A stretch of DNA of 64,000 nt from Lunularia cruciata (taxonomy: Eukaryota > Streptophyta > Marchantiopsida > Lunulariales > Lunulariaceae), in NCBI GenBank assembly GCA_948567375.1, contig OX419758.1, positions 37,205,001 through 37,269,000 of the forward strand. The letters run 5' to 3'. This document shows positions 52,702-62,302 of the stretch, one piece after another (within the stretch, counting starts at the first letter, position 1; the number at the start of each line of letters is the position of its first letter). Under the pieces are notes generated by a model. That model was not told the DNA's origin. It saw only the letters and a program-made list of their open reading frames with translations, and did not search any database. The translations under genes were made by a program, and so were the position numbers.

Positions 52702-54072
52702 GTGGAGGCCTTTGTGAGAGACTTCAAGAGAGCTTGCATAGGAAACAATGAGAGGAGGAAGAATGAGTGGGCCTCATTATTACCAGATTTCTTTGAGGAT
52801 GCAGCACTTACATGGTATGAGTCAGAATACCAAAAGAGAGAGAGGAGAGATGTGGAAGAGGAGTCTTGGGAGACTTTAACTTCAGCACTCATTGAGAACT
52901 TTCTTCCTGATGAGAGTTATGAGAGATTGATGAGTGAGGTTACATTTCTCAAGCAAGGAGATGGAGAGAAAGTGAGAGTCTATGTGGAAAGAGTGGAAAA
53001 GTTAGAGTCTAGATTTCACATAGTGTTGAGGAAGGGTGGGGATGATGTGGAGACTACAATGATTGGCATAGGGGCCATGCTCACCAATAATTTTGTGGGA
53101 TGGTTGAGACCACAAATTAGAAGCAAGGTAAGATATGAGAAACCTTCTTCCAAGGTTGAAGCTATCAAGATCGCAATTCGTATGGAGGAGAGTTTGGAAG
53201 GGGATGAGAGTGATTTGGTGGTGAAGGAGGTTGTGCATCCTCCTCAAGGCTACAAGTATGGCGGAACTTCTAATAATTTGGTGGCAAGGGTTGCACCACA
53301 AGTAGTGGTTGCTCCAGTTCTTGCACCTCCACCAAAAGATCCACTTCAAACCATCACAGAACAACTTGCAGATCTCAAGATCAATGTGGTGCAACTATGG
53401 GAGAAGAGAGAGGTGGATCAAAATGTAGGGAGAGGGCCTAGGAGTTATGGAAACTATCCATATAGAGGAGGCCAACCAGCCAACAATTTCAATGATAGAA
53501 ATTGTTTTGGTTGTGGAGGAAGAGGCCATATCCAAAGGAATTGCCCAAATTCCACTTACCATGCAGGAAGGGGTTATGAGGGAGCCAATAGAGGGAAAGA
53601 GGGAGGTAGTGAAACCCAAGTGGCTCCTAATCCCAACAAAGGTAAGGGGATTGCATCCATAGATGTGGTTGAGAGCAAGTATAAGAAGGGAGAGTGCTCA
53701 AACTCCAAGGGTCTTAATTTGGAGCTTTTGGCACAAGAGAAGAAGAGAGCTCTTTTTGCAGAGGATGTTCACTCTTCTCAAGGATTTACTCCAAGCAAGG
53801 ATTCTCCTATGTCTACTAGGAGCACTCGCACATCAACACCATCAACAACAAAGACTCCAAGGAAGAAGTTGGGGATGGAAGATTTCTTGATTTCAAAGCA
53901 ACAACGGAACTACAATGTGTTGGAGGATGTTGGTAGTCACAAGGCTAACATCACAGTGTGCCAATTGATTGCTTTGAACCCTACCTTGAGAAAGGAGCTT
54001 AGAGGTGGTTTGAGTTCTACAAGGAGCAAGAAGAAGACAAGGTATTTGAACCTTTCATTGGGAAATTTGTGA
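52702..54072 (+). CDS. Gag of family E (456 codons)
   Basis: Contains the capsid signature FFEDAALTWYESEYQKRERR and ENFLPDESYERLMSE, then VRVYVERVEKLESRFH, a Gly-rich stretch and the knuckle CFGCGGRGHIQRNC (CX2CX4HX4C, about 53503-53544). A Lys/Ser/Thr-rich linker leads to VGSHKANITVCQLIALNPTL. After LRKELRGGL the sequence runs directly into RT-derived DNA, so the final ~20 codons are out of the original frame. The open frame might begin upstream of 52702 (no stop is obvious shortly before), so the start is uncertain. Confidence 0.75.
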   Translation: MEAFVRDFKRACIGNNERRKNEWASLLPDFFEDAALTWYESEYQKRERRDVEEESWETLTSALIENFLPDESYERLMSEVTFLKQGDGEKVRVYVERVEKLESRFHIVLRKGGDDVETTMIGIGAMLTNNFVGWLRPQIRSKVRYEKPSSKVEAIKIAIRMEESLEGDESDLVVKEVVHPPQGYKYGGTSNNLVARVAPQVVVAPVLAPPPKDPLQTITEQLADLKINVVQLWEKREVDQNVGRGPRSYGNYPYRGGQPANNFNDRNCFGCGGRGHIQRNCPNSTYHAGRGYEGANRGKEGGSETQVAPNPNKGKGIASIDVVESKYKKGECSNSKGLNLELLAQEKKRALFAEDVHSSQGFTPSKDSPMSTRSTRTSTPSTTKTPRKKLGMEDFLISKQQRNYNVLEDVGSHKANITVCQLIALNPTLRKELRGGLSSTRSKKKTRYLNLSLGNL

Positions 54073-55967
54073 GGGACTTCATTGATGACTTTTGTGTCTA
54101 TGGGAGCAAGGAGGAGCACTTTGAGCACCTAATCAAAGTCTTGCAACGCTTGGATGAGGCAAATGCATCACTCAACCCAGAGAAGTGCATTTTTGGATGT
54201 GAAGAAGGTCTACTTTTGGGGCACATCATCTCCAAGGAGGGAATAGTAGTTGATCTTGAGAAGGTGAGGAAAATCTCAGACCTTCCATTCCCTTCAAGCT
54301 TGACAAAATTACCCCAATTCTTGGGGATGGTTGGGTACTATAGGAGGTTCATCTTCTCATTTTCCAACAAGGCTTATGCATTGACCATCTACATGAAGAA
54401 GGGTGTAGATTACATGGTGATTTTGGAAGACAAGGAGGCTCTCAAAGCTTTTGAAGAACTCAAGCAATCCCTTGTTGTAGCTCCAATTCTTGCTAAGCCT
54501 GATTGGAGTAAGCCTTTCATTCTCTACACTGATGCTTCTAATGTAGCTATAGGATGCACTCTTAGTCAATTAGACCAAGATGGGCATGATCATCCAATAG
54601 CTTATGCTAGTAGGCAGATGGATTCAGTAGAGAAGAACTACTCTATCACGGAGAGAGAAGGGTTGGCAGTGATCTTTGGTCTCAAGAAGTTTAGACACTA
54701 CTTGATTGGAGGGAAAGCCACCATTTTCACGGATCACAAGGCTTTGAAGTACATCTTCAACAAGCCTAATGTTGAAGGGAGACTAGCAAGGTGGATGATA
54801 CTCTTGTCTGAGTATGACTACACCATTGAGGATAGGCCAGGAAAGAAACATGCAAATGTTGATTTGTTATCTAGAGCATATGATCATGATGGAGATGAGC
54901 CAGTGGATGATTCCTTCCCGGATGAGGAGCTCATGACAATCTCAGTCACTCAAGAGATTCCAATGGAGTACAAAGAGATTGTGGATTTTGTGACAAGAGG
55001 TAACTATCCAGAAGGGATGCATGCTAGGGAGAGGAAGGCCCTTGCAGCAAGATCTAGACCTTACACAATGGTGGAGGATATTCTTTTTCACCAAGGAGCA
55101 GATGGTCTACTTCGAAGAGCAGTGGGTAAGGAAGAGTCTATCCTACTCATAAAGGAGTTTCATGAAGGTTTAGTATGTGGAGGACACTTTGCAGGAAAGG
55201 TGACTACTTTCAAGATTCTAGATGCAGGTTACCATTGGAGAGGGATTTTCAAGGATTGTCTTGATTATTGCAAAACTTGTCATGTTTGTCAAGCTTTTGC
55301 TAGAAAGTCTACATCCACTCCACCACTTAGATCAATTCCATTGCTAGGACCTTTTGAGAAGTGGGGAATTGATTTTGTAGGACCTCTCAATAGAACTCCA
55401 AGGAACAATCGGTACATTGTGGTAGTTACTGATTACCTTACCAAGTGGGTTGAGGCTAGACCATTGAGGGACAAGAATGAAGATGAAGTGGGTAGATTTC
55501 TTTATGAACACATTATCACTAGGTTTGGATGCCCTTTGGAGTTGGTTTCTGATAGAGGAGGAAAGTTTACAGGAAGCATTAATACAGCCATGCTACGATA
55601 TTTCTCTATCACACATAGAGTAACTACATCCTATAAGCCAAATTCCAATGGCTTGGCAGAGAGAACCAATCAGACCTTGTGCATGATGTTGGCCAAAGAT
55701 GCAGAAATGGAGGAGGCTAAACATCATTGGGACAAGAGGATTCATGCAGTTTTATGGGAGTATAAGACAACCATGAAGACTTCCATCGGATATTCTCCAT
55801 TTCAATTGGTATATGGTATTGAGTCTACCTTACCTATTCACTTTGATCTCCCTACCTTCCAAAGCATTCATAGGAGATTGAAGAAAGCACAAGGAGGTGA
55901 TGCAGAGAAGTCAAGGAAAGATCAACTCATGGAGTTGGAAGAGGCAAGAGCAGTTGCTATGGTTTGA
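54069..55967 (+). pseudogene. Pol of family E lacking protease and RT N-terminus
   Basis: Opens at FIDDFCVYGSKEEHFEHLIK, the RT catalytic F-x-DD motif, so fingers and much of the palm of RT are missing, together with protease. RNase H follows (FILYTDASNVAIGCTLSQLD, TDHKALKYIFNKP). The integrase zinc region (CKTCHVCQ) and core (Asp in WGIDFVGPL, Asp in ELVSDRGGKF, Glu in GLAERTNQTL) are well preserved. A TGA at 55965-55967 separates the integrase C-terminus. No chromodomain. Confidence 0.85.
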
Positions 55968-56234
55968 GTGGAGCAAGCCCAAAGGAAACAAAAGGAGAGC
56001 TATGACAAGAGGCAAGGCAAGAAGAAGGTGGAGACTTTCAAAGAAGGTGATTGGGTAATGTTGTTTGATTCCATTCGATTCAAGAGAGTGCAAAAGAAGT
56101 TTTTGCCTAAGTACTTTGGACCTTTCATAGTGGAGAAGGTATGGGGCAATTACACCTATGATCTCAAGGAGTTGGGAGGAAGACACTTTGATAGAATCAA
56201 CCATGATAAGTTGAAGATGTACCATAGAAGGTAG
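55968..56234 (+). pseudogene. Integrase C-terminal segment of family E
   Basis: In frame with the upstream pol after the TGA: VEQAQRKQKESYDKRQGKKK, then EGDWVMLFDSIRF, KKFLPKYFGPFIVEKVW and YTYDLKELGGRHFDRINHDK. This is the SH3-like end of gypsy integrase. It ends before the 3' LTR with only a weak polypurine tract (CCGGGGGTAAA). Confidence 0.75.
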
Positions 56235-56282
56235 AGAGACCTTCACTTTGAGGACAAAGTGAAAACTTAGTCCGGGGGTAAA

Positions 56283-56974
56283 TGTAACACCTATATGTGC
56301 ATGTGTGTGGTATTGTGATATTTAACTTGGTATTACAAGTACTTAAGAGATATTATTTATATAGAGATAAAACATGGTTCTATATTAGTCATGGTTGGCT
56401 AAAGTTAGTCAAAGCTAAGATAAAGGGGACCTTACTTTAGAGGAAGTAGAAAAGATGAGCACCACTATTTTGGATTTTAGTGTGTTGACTTGGTATTATT
56501 CCTAGGTGTTTGGCTTTGAGGAAAGAGTTGAGAACTCTTGGGCCCGCAAGCCTTTTTGTTTTGGATTCTTCTTTAGTCCAAGGATAGCCCATGTGAAGGA
56601 GTCCTTGACTTAGTGGTTGGGTCAAGATAGGACCACATGCTTAGGGGAATATGCCTATGTGAATAGATATTCCTTTCTACTTTTCAACTTTACTTGACTT
56701 TTAGTCTAGTAACTTGAGTTACTAGGGTAATTAGTAACTTTGGTACGTAACTATTTCACAAGTATATAAGCAAGGGGTGAGGAAGTACTCATCATCCTTT
56801 CATTTGCAACTATCTCTCTCTCATTGAGTTCTCTAGTGAGCAATGTCTTGAGTCTTGGAGTGTTAGCCTTGGAGGAGTATGATGGAGTTGGGGTTCCTTG
56901 CCTTCTTAGTCCATGGTGCGCTACCATAATAGCCATCAGAGGTTCATCCTGAGTGAGAGACAGGCCGGCTCACA
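56283..56974 (+). repeat. 3' LTR of family E
   Basis: 692 bp, TGTAACACC to GGCTCACA. TATA-like GTATATAAGC at 56761-56770. Complete copy used to align the two 5' LTR pieces. Confidence 0.93.
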
Positions 56975-56978
56975 GCAC

Positions 56979-57907
56979 AAATCTACTTTGACAATGTTTT
57001 CAAGCATCATAGAATACCACGTGTACTCATCTCCAACCGTGATCCTTGCTTTACCGGGAAGTTTTGGCAAGCACTCTTCAGATACTCGGCACCAAGCTTG
57101 CTTTGTCCACGGCCTATCATCCTCAAACTGATGGACAAATCAAACATGCAAATTGCACATTGGAGGATATGTTGCGTGCCTTTGTCAATGTCTACCATAC
57201 CAATTGGGATGAATGTCTTGCCGCTGCCAAATTTGCCTACAACAATTCCAAATAGGCAAGCACCGGCTTCTCTTCTTTCTTTCTCAATTTTGGCCAAGAT
57301 CTGCTTGTTCCAGATTCTCTTCTTGCTCCCCCTCCATCTCAGGTTCCTCATACTTCCACATTCTTGACCACTATATCCTAATCTCTCCAACAAGCCAAAT
57401 CTCACCTCCTTGTTGCTCAGAATTGCCAAAAACAATATGCGGACCACCATCGTCACGGTCTCACCTTTGAAGTCGGTGATAAAGTCATGCTATCCTCTAG
57501 TAACCTCCCTCTCCCACTTGATACCCAAGTTTGTAAACTTGCTCCTAATTGGATAGGACCCTTTGATATCACCCAAATTGTCTCTCTTGTTGCTTATCGT
57601 CTTGCCTTGCCTTGTCACATGCGTATCCATCATGTCTTTCATGTTTCCAAGTTGAAACCCTTTGTTCCTAACCCCTCTTCCTTTTCCTCTTGAGTCCAAC
57701 CTCCCCCTCTTCCTATCTCTATCAATGATCATGAGGAGTATGAAGTTGATCGTATCCTTGCGTGTCGCCACATTCAACAAGGCCATTGCCAACATACGGA
57801 GTACAAGGTCCTTTGGAAAGGATATCCCCTTCATGATGCCACATGGGAACCTCTTTCTCACCTCCAAAATGCACAAACGACCATCCAGGAATTTGAAGCT
57901 TCACTAG
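56979..57907 (+). pseudogene. Integrase C-terminal part and chromodomain of family C1
   Basis: Integrase core: RVLISNRDPCFTGKFWQ, a frameshift near 57090, then KLALSTAYHPQTDGQIKHAN. Note Lys in place of the catalytic Glu (DGQIKHAN). Downstream EVGDKVMLSSSNL and IHHVFHVSKLKPF. Chromodomain at about 57740-57880: EYEVDRILACRHI, TEYKVLWKGYPLHDATWEPL. Stops occur near 57256, 57381 and 57695. It is non-functional. Confidence 0.82.
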
Positions 57908-57942
57908 CGATGATGATGTCACCAACTAGTGGTTGGGGAATA

Positions 57943-58368
57943 TGTAACAATATGGAGTTTAGCAACGAAGTCAGTTGGGCTCACGAAGTAACACATAAGA
58001 CAAATTAGCCTAGAATATTCAAGAAGTATCTAGGAAGCTTCTTGGGAAGCTTCCCGGTTAGCTTAGCTTGCATCTTAAGTAAGTAGCTTCTAGAAGGAAA
58101 CTTCTAGAAGCTTCCAACTAGCTTAGCTTGGACACCAAGTAGGCGGCTTCTAGAAGGAAGCTTCTTGAGAAGCTTCCTAGTTAACTTGGCTTGCACTCTA
58201 AGAAAGCGGCTTGAGGAAGCTTCTTGAGAAGCTTCTCAAGGGCCTTGTATGCTATCTATAAATACCAAAGCCAAAGCTCATGCTAGGCATTTGGAGTTTT
58301 GCCTCATTCAAGTGTCCCAATGTGAGTTTCCATTCTCCTATTTCTCTCCTCGGATTCGGTCTTTTACA
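57943..58368 (+). repeat. 3' LTR of family C1
   Basis: 426 bp, TGTAACAATATGG to TTTTACA. Three tandem ~60-bp units (about 58060-58242) each hold GAA/TTC arrays. TATA box TATAAATA at 58257-58264. Confidence 0.92.
58024..58235. promoter_or_regulatory. Heat-shock-element cluster in family C 3' LTR
   Basis: Seven GAAGCTTC palindromes and several TTCtaGAA junctions occur in 212 bp. The best site is TTCtaGAAgcTTC at 58102-58114, a three-unit heat-shock element. The cluster ends about 20 bp upstream of the TATA box at 58257. Confidence 0.55.
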
Positions 58369-58987
58369 AGATCCAAGTTCTTGCACATTTGTCTTTTACT
58401 CTTTTTACTTTTTGACAAATGGACACCACAACTCTACCTTGAAGTTGATGAGCAAAATTTTAGGCATTCCCCAACTATAGAAGGACATAAATTGTCAAGT
58501 CCTAGACATTCTCATAAGTAAGCACCGGAAGGACGATAGGATCTGGGTTTCCCATCACAGATTCCACAAACACCACCCCAAAACGTGCTGCCAACTAATC
58601 CCGTAAGTCGTCACGGTGTAAAATCTGAAGCCTGATGAGAAAAGGATTCGGGAGTGGCAGATCGGGAGCATGGGACATCTCATGCTTGATTGCTTCCTCC
58701 GATGCTCTAACACTCGCTCTCTGCTACAACTCTCCCCCAACTTCCTTCTATCCTCGAGACTCTCCAAACTAAAACACACCCGGCTCTCTACTTGCCCTCC
58801 TCTTTATTCATTTGAGCCCTCAAACATGATAAGATTGTAACCCACATGGCCAATCACGTACATGTACATAGATGGCTCACATGGCAACATCTCATCCGTC
58901 GGATCTAGCATGCAACATACTCCACTAACGTGGAGATAAACTATAATAAGTCACTTTTTACGGGCTATGCAAACCACAACACGACAA
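58369..58987. other. Second part of the unassigned ~2.2-kb insert
   Basis: Begins with the AGATC duplication of C1 and ends ACGACAAC at 58981-58988, next to D2 sequence. No coding region. A CT-rich stretch at about 58700-58800 resembles an LTR promoter region, but no repeat partner is present in the window. Confidence 0.4.
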
Positions 58988-59003
58988 CGTAGAAGGATCT
59001 ATC

Positions 59004-60344
59004 TTGTCACCAGATTTGGTAGGCAGAGTGGCGACAATGCTTCAACATGACAGTCACCTCGTGGAAGGGAAGAAGCAACTTGCAGATGCATTCACCCGCA
59101 TGCCAATGGCAAACAACTTGGTGGTAGAGGTTAAGATTAACCTTGAATTCTGGCTAGAGATTCTGGCTGCTACAAAAACTGATCCAGAGATTGTAGAAGT
59201 GCAATCATCCAAAGGCGTCACTAGCACCCAAGGACTCACCTTTTGTGATGGCAGATTATGGATCCCAAATGTCCTAGAATTACACACCACCATTCTAGCG
59301 GAATATCATGATTTGGCCATTGCAGGTCATGTCGAAGTGGACAAGACCTTGGATGCAATCCAGCACCATTACTATTGGCCTAAGATGAGCAATGACGTGA
59401 TGGACTACGTGCGTAGCTGCCTACTTTGTCAACAAAACAAAGCTTCTAATCAAACTCTTGTAGGGCTCCTTCAACCTCTCCCCACGCCTACCCAACATTG
59501 GGAGCAAGTGAGTATGGATCTCGTCTGTGAATTACCCAATACCACCTCAAGATTTGACTCCATCATGGTCTTTGTGGACCGGCTCAGCAAAATGATTCAT
59601 GTATGCCCTACCACCAAGGATGTGACCGCTCCACAACTAGCTCAATTATACTTAGATGCAGTCTTCTCTCACCATGGCTTGTCTAGAGTACTTATCATTG
59701 ATAGAGACACTCAATTCACCTGTTTGTTTTGGCAAACATTCTTTGGTTTCTTTAAAACCAAGTTGGCCATGTCCACAACTTACCACTCACAAATAGATGG
59801 CCAAACAGAGTGGGCTAATCGCACGATTGAAGACATGTTACGCGGTTTCACTTTAGAAGAGCAAGAGAGGTGGGACACCCTACTCCCGTTGGTGGAATTT
59901 GCTTACAACAATTTAGTGAATGCATCTACCCAAGTCACTCCGTTCTTCCTCATGTATGGTGAGCATCCCTTCACACCTTCTAGCTTGATGAAGATCCATC
60001 CAGTGGCTACCAAGGTCAATGCATTCAACACGTTTGTTTCTAGAATCCAACAAGGTGTGGAGAGCGCCAAGCACAGATTACAAATTACACAAAATCGACA
60101 AAAGTAGTATGCTGATGCACACCGTAGGCACATGGAGTTAAATGTTGGGAATCAAGTGTGGCTATCAACAACCAACCTCACATTAGTTGGACCTCGTAAG
60201 CTCAGACCTTGTTTTATTTGGCCTTTCTTGATTCTTCATTGCGTCGGCGCTGTGGCCTATCACCTTGAGCTACCACCACACATGAAGATCCATCCCGTGT
60301 TTCATGTTTCTCTACTACACATATATGCTCCCCGCTTAGGCTAG
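59004..60344 (+). pseudogene. RNase H end and integrase of D2
   Basis: Open from 59004 to 60107: KKQLADAFTRMPMANNLVVE, the zinc region (HDLAIAGHVEVDKTLDAIQH, CLLCQQ), then the core with Asp in VSMDLVCELP, Asp in VLIIDRDTQF and a Trp-altered DGQTEWANRT that keeps the Glu. TAG at 60105-60107 ends it. The frame resumes at 60132 (NVGNQVWLSTTNLTLVGPRK). It keeps the base that D1 lost at its integrase frameshift. Confidence 0.82.
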
Positions 60345-60379
60345 GGTCATTCCACCCAAGACATTTGACCTTGTCCGAC

Positions 60380-60590
60380 ACTCATTGATGGCATAGAGGA
60401 ATATGAAGTGGAGTGTATTCTCCAAAAATGCATGCGTGGTACTCGCCATCCGCGGGTGGACTATCTAGTACAGTGGAAAGGTTACCCCCTCTATGAAGCA
60501 ACTTGGGAGCCCGCTGCCAATTTGATGCATGCACCGGTGTTGGTGCAAGCATTTGAGCAACAATTGCACAACGAGGATGTTGCATCTTAA
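60380..60590 (+). pseudogene. Chromodomain of D2
   Basis: Reads [33 protein letters not shown] and VLVQAFEQQLHNEDVAS before TAA. The conserved W-K-G-Y and T-W-E-P are intact. Separated from integrase by stops at about 60345-60370. Confidence 0.8.
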
Positions 60591-60603
60591 AAGGAGGGAG
60601 GTC

Positions 60604-61335
60604 TGTAATACCAAGAGCTAGCCATATGATCTAGATGTGAAATTTGGTTTGGTAATATCTAGAATGATGTTATACATGATGGTCAAAATAGAAAGATAGA
60701 AGTATCACCAAAAGAGTACTTCTACTAATAGAGTAGAAACCGAAATAGACTTGAGAACCTAAGAACCAATAGCTAGATATATGATTTAAAGGTGAGAATT
60801 TGTTTGGTAACATCTAGAAGGATGTTACACATGATGGACTTAACATATCAGAAAGAGGTATCACCAAAAGGGGACTGCTACTAATAGAGTAGGAACCGAA
60901 ATATGCTTGAAATCTTTGAAGGCAATTTCGGAGTCCTAAACGGATGAATTAGGCCTCGAAAATGTATACATTTGTTCCTGAGCAAAAGATAGGTTGGCCT
61001 TCTCTCCTCCTTGTTTTGTCTCATCGAGAGCTTTCCAACGATACCTTACGTGATTCTGAGACTCCTACAAGAAGATTCCTTATTAGATTCCATTTGGTCA
61101 AAGCTTATTTGACCAACCAGATAGGACCTAGATCGACATGTCACCCATCCAAGTAAGTAATCCAAGGTGGAGCTTGTTGACAAGTCACCTATCTATGTGC
61201 CTAATCCTATGGTGGAATTTTCTTGGAGTAGATATTCTTTGTCTATATAATGAAGAGAAAGTGTTACTTTGGTGCACCGAATGTTAAGTGTGTAATTTGT
61301 GTTTCTTTCTCTTCTTTTGTCTTCCGAGTATTACA
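60604..61335 (+). repeat. 3' LTR of D2
   Basis: 732 bp, TGTAATACC to GTATTACA, opposite in orientation to the D2 5' LTR at 48005-48735. Confidence 0.92.
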
Positions 61336-62302
61336 TAGTGTAACAAATAAAGATGGAAGACCCATCAAGACACATCCAAGGGAGAGACAAAAGAGGTAAA
61401 GTGGGGCTAGGCCCCAATAGTATCAATATGAGAATAGTTTCTCAATAATAGATAAACAGATGATGGTAAGATCCTTCGAATGTACCAACCCGAGCTCCGG
61501 TGAGCAGAGGAAGCAAGAGTTTCTTAGCTACTACAGTCGTGGTAACTTATCACAGTCGGTAAGGCGTGACTGCTCAACTTAAACGGGCGGCATAGATCAA
61601 CCGAAAGATGAGTGAAGAGAGGGGAGGCGAACGGGATGGAGTAGGGGAGTGACGCCAGTTTCCCATGAGAACAGTCCCAGTGAGAAGGAGAAACTCGTTC
61701 CGGCGGATTTTTGACAACGCCGGCTTCGCTCAGAACTCTGGAGGTGAAAAGCCAGATGATTTTCTTCGAAATTTGACGGGAATCTCGTATATGTACGCTA
61801 AAACTTGAAAGTATCCGTTACCCTAGAATTTCCACACGGTCCCCAAGGAAATTTCCCGAGCACTGTATGAGAGCGAGGACGTTGACGAACTACTGGATCA
61901 GCGCTCAACCTTCCGCTGCAGGAGCTGCTTACAGACGAAAGAAGGAAGGAAATTGGAGGCGATCAGCTCAAGGCAAGCAGTTGCAGACCGCTAACCTGAT
62001 CGAGACAGGTGATCGAGGTTTACGTACCGACGGAGACTCGAGCCCGATCACTGCAGAAGGTGGTGGATTCGATTGGAGCGGTCAGTAATGAGGATTATGA
62101 GCGTGGTATGAGCCTGGGATGGAGGAAGAGGAGCCTGTGCAAGCAAGCTGTTTGAATTGACTAGCGTTGAGAGCTTGAACTTTACGGAGGAGGTTGTTGG
62201 TTGGTTGCGGTGTGATTTTTGGCAAATTGAGTTGAAAAAGGTTCAGATAGAAGCAAAAGGCGGAAGAAGCCGTGTTAGGGAGAAGATTATTCTGGAGTAA
62301 AA
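61336..62302 (+). other. CNOT9 promoter and 5' UTR region
   Basis: Nearly 1 kb without a supported gene. It carries the expected promoter and 5' UTR of CNOT9. An in-frame TAG 27-25 bp upstream of the CNOT9 ATG shows that the ORF does not extend further upstream in this exon. No clear TATA box. Confidence 0.55.

Larger units (their letters stand above)
50855..56974 (+). mobile_element. Family E Ty3/gypsy element, non-chromodomain type
   Basis: The last 244 bp of the 5' LTR (50855-51098) are followed by a primer-site-like sequence TGGTTCCGTTGCC (51102-51114), close to the tRNA-Asp primer site used by Tat/Athila-type elements. Next come a leader small ORF, an extra Cys-rich ORF, gag, a pol lacking protease and the first part of RT, and a 692-bp 3' LTR (56283-56974). 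It is nested in family C integrase with target site GCAC (56975-56978 and 32020-32023 as GTGC). The first 268 bp of its 5' LTR are at 31752-32019 in the opposite orientation. Confidence 0.88.
56975..58368 (+). mobile_element. Family C chromovirus, 3' part (rest of copy C1)
   Basis: Begins at integrase codons AQIYFD, directly continuing APTLA at 32020 across the GCAC target site of the E insertion. It contains the rest of integrase, the chromodomain, a short polypurine-like GTTGGGGAATA and the 3' LTR 57943-58368. The flanking AGATC (58369-58373) matches the flank of the 5' LTR at 42896/42897. Confidence 0.9.
58988..61335 (+). mobile_element. Family D chromovirus, 3' half (rest of copy D2)
   Basis: Starts in RNase H at the codon where the minus-strand half at 44511 stops, and runs through integrase, chromodomain, polypurine tract (AAAAGGAGGGAG at 60589-60600) and 3' LTR (60604-61335). 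Confidence 0.88.

Noticed and set aside
44511-61335. D2 fragments as two unrelated truncated insertions
   Set aside because: The two pieces stop and start at the same codon of the family D sequence with no overlap beyond 2-3 bases, which two independent truncations would not produce. The non-matching LTR flanks keep some doubt.
61490-61600. tRNA-like sequence in the CNOT9 upstream region
   Set aside because: No GTTCGA-type T-loop and no acceptor pairing could be found.
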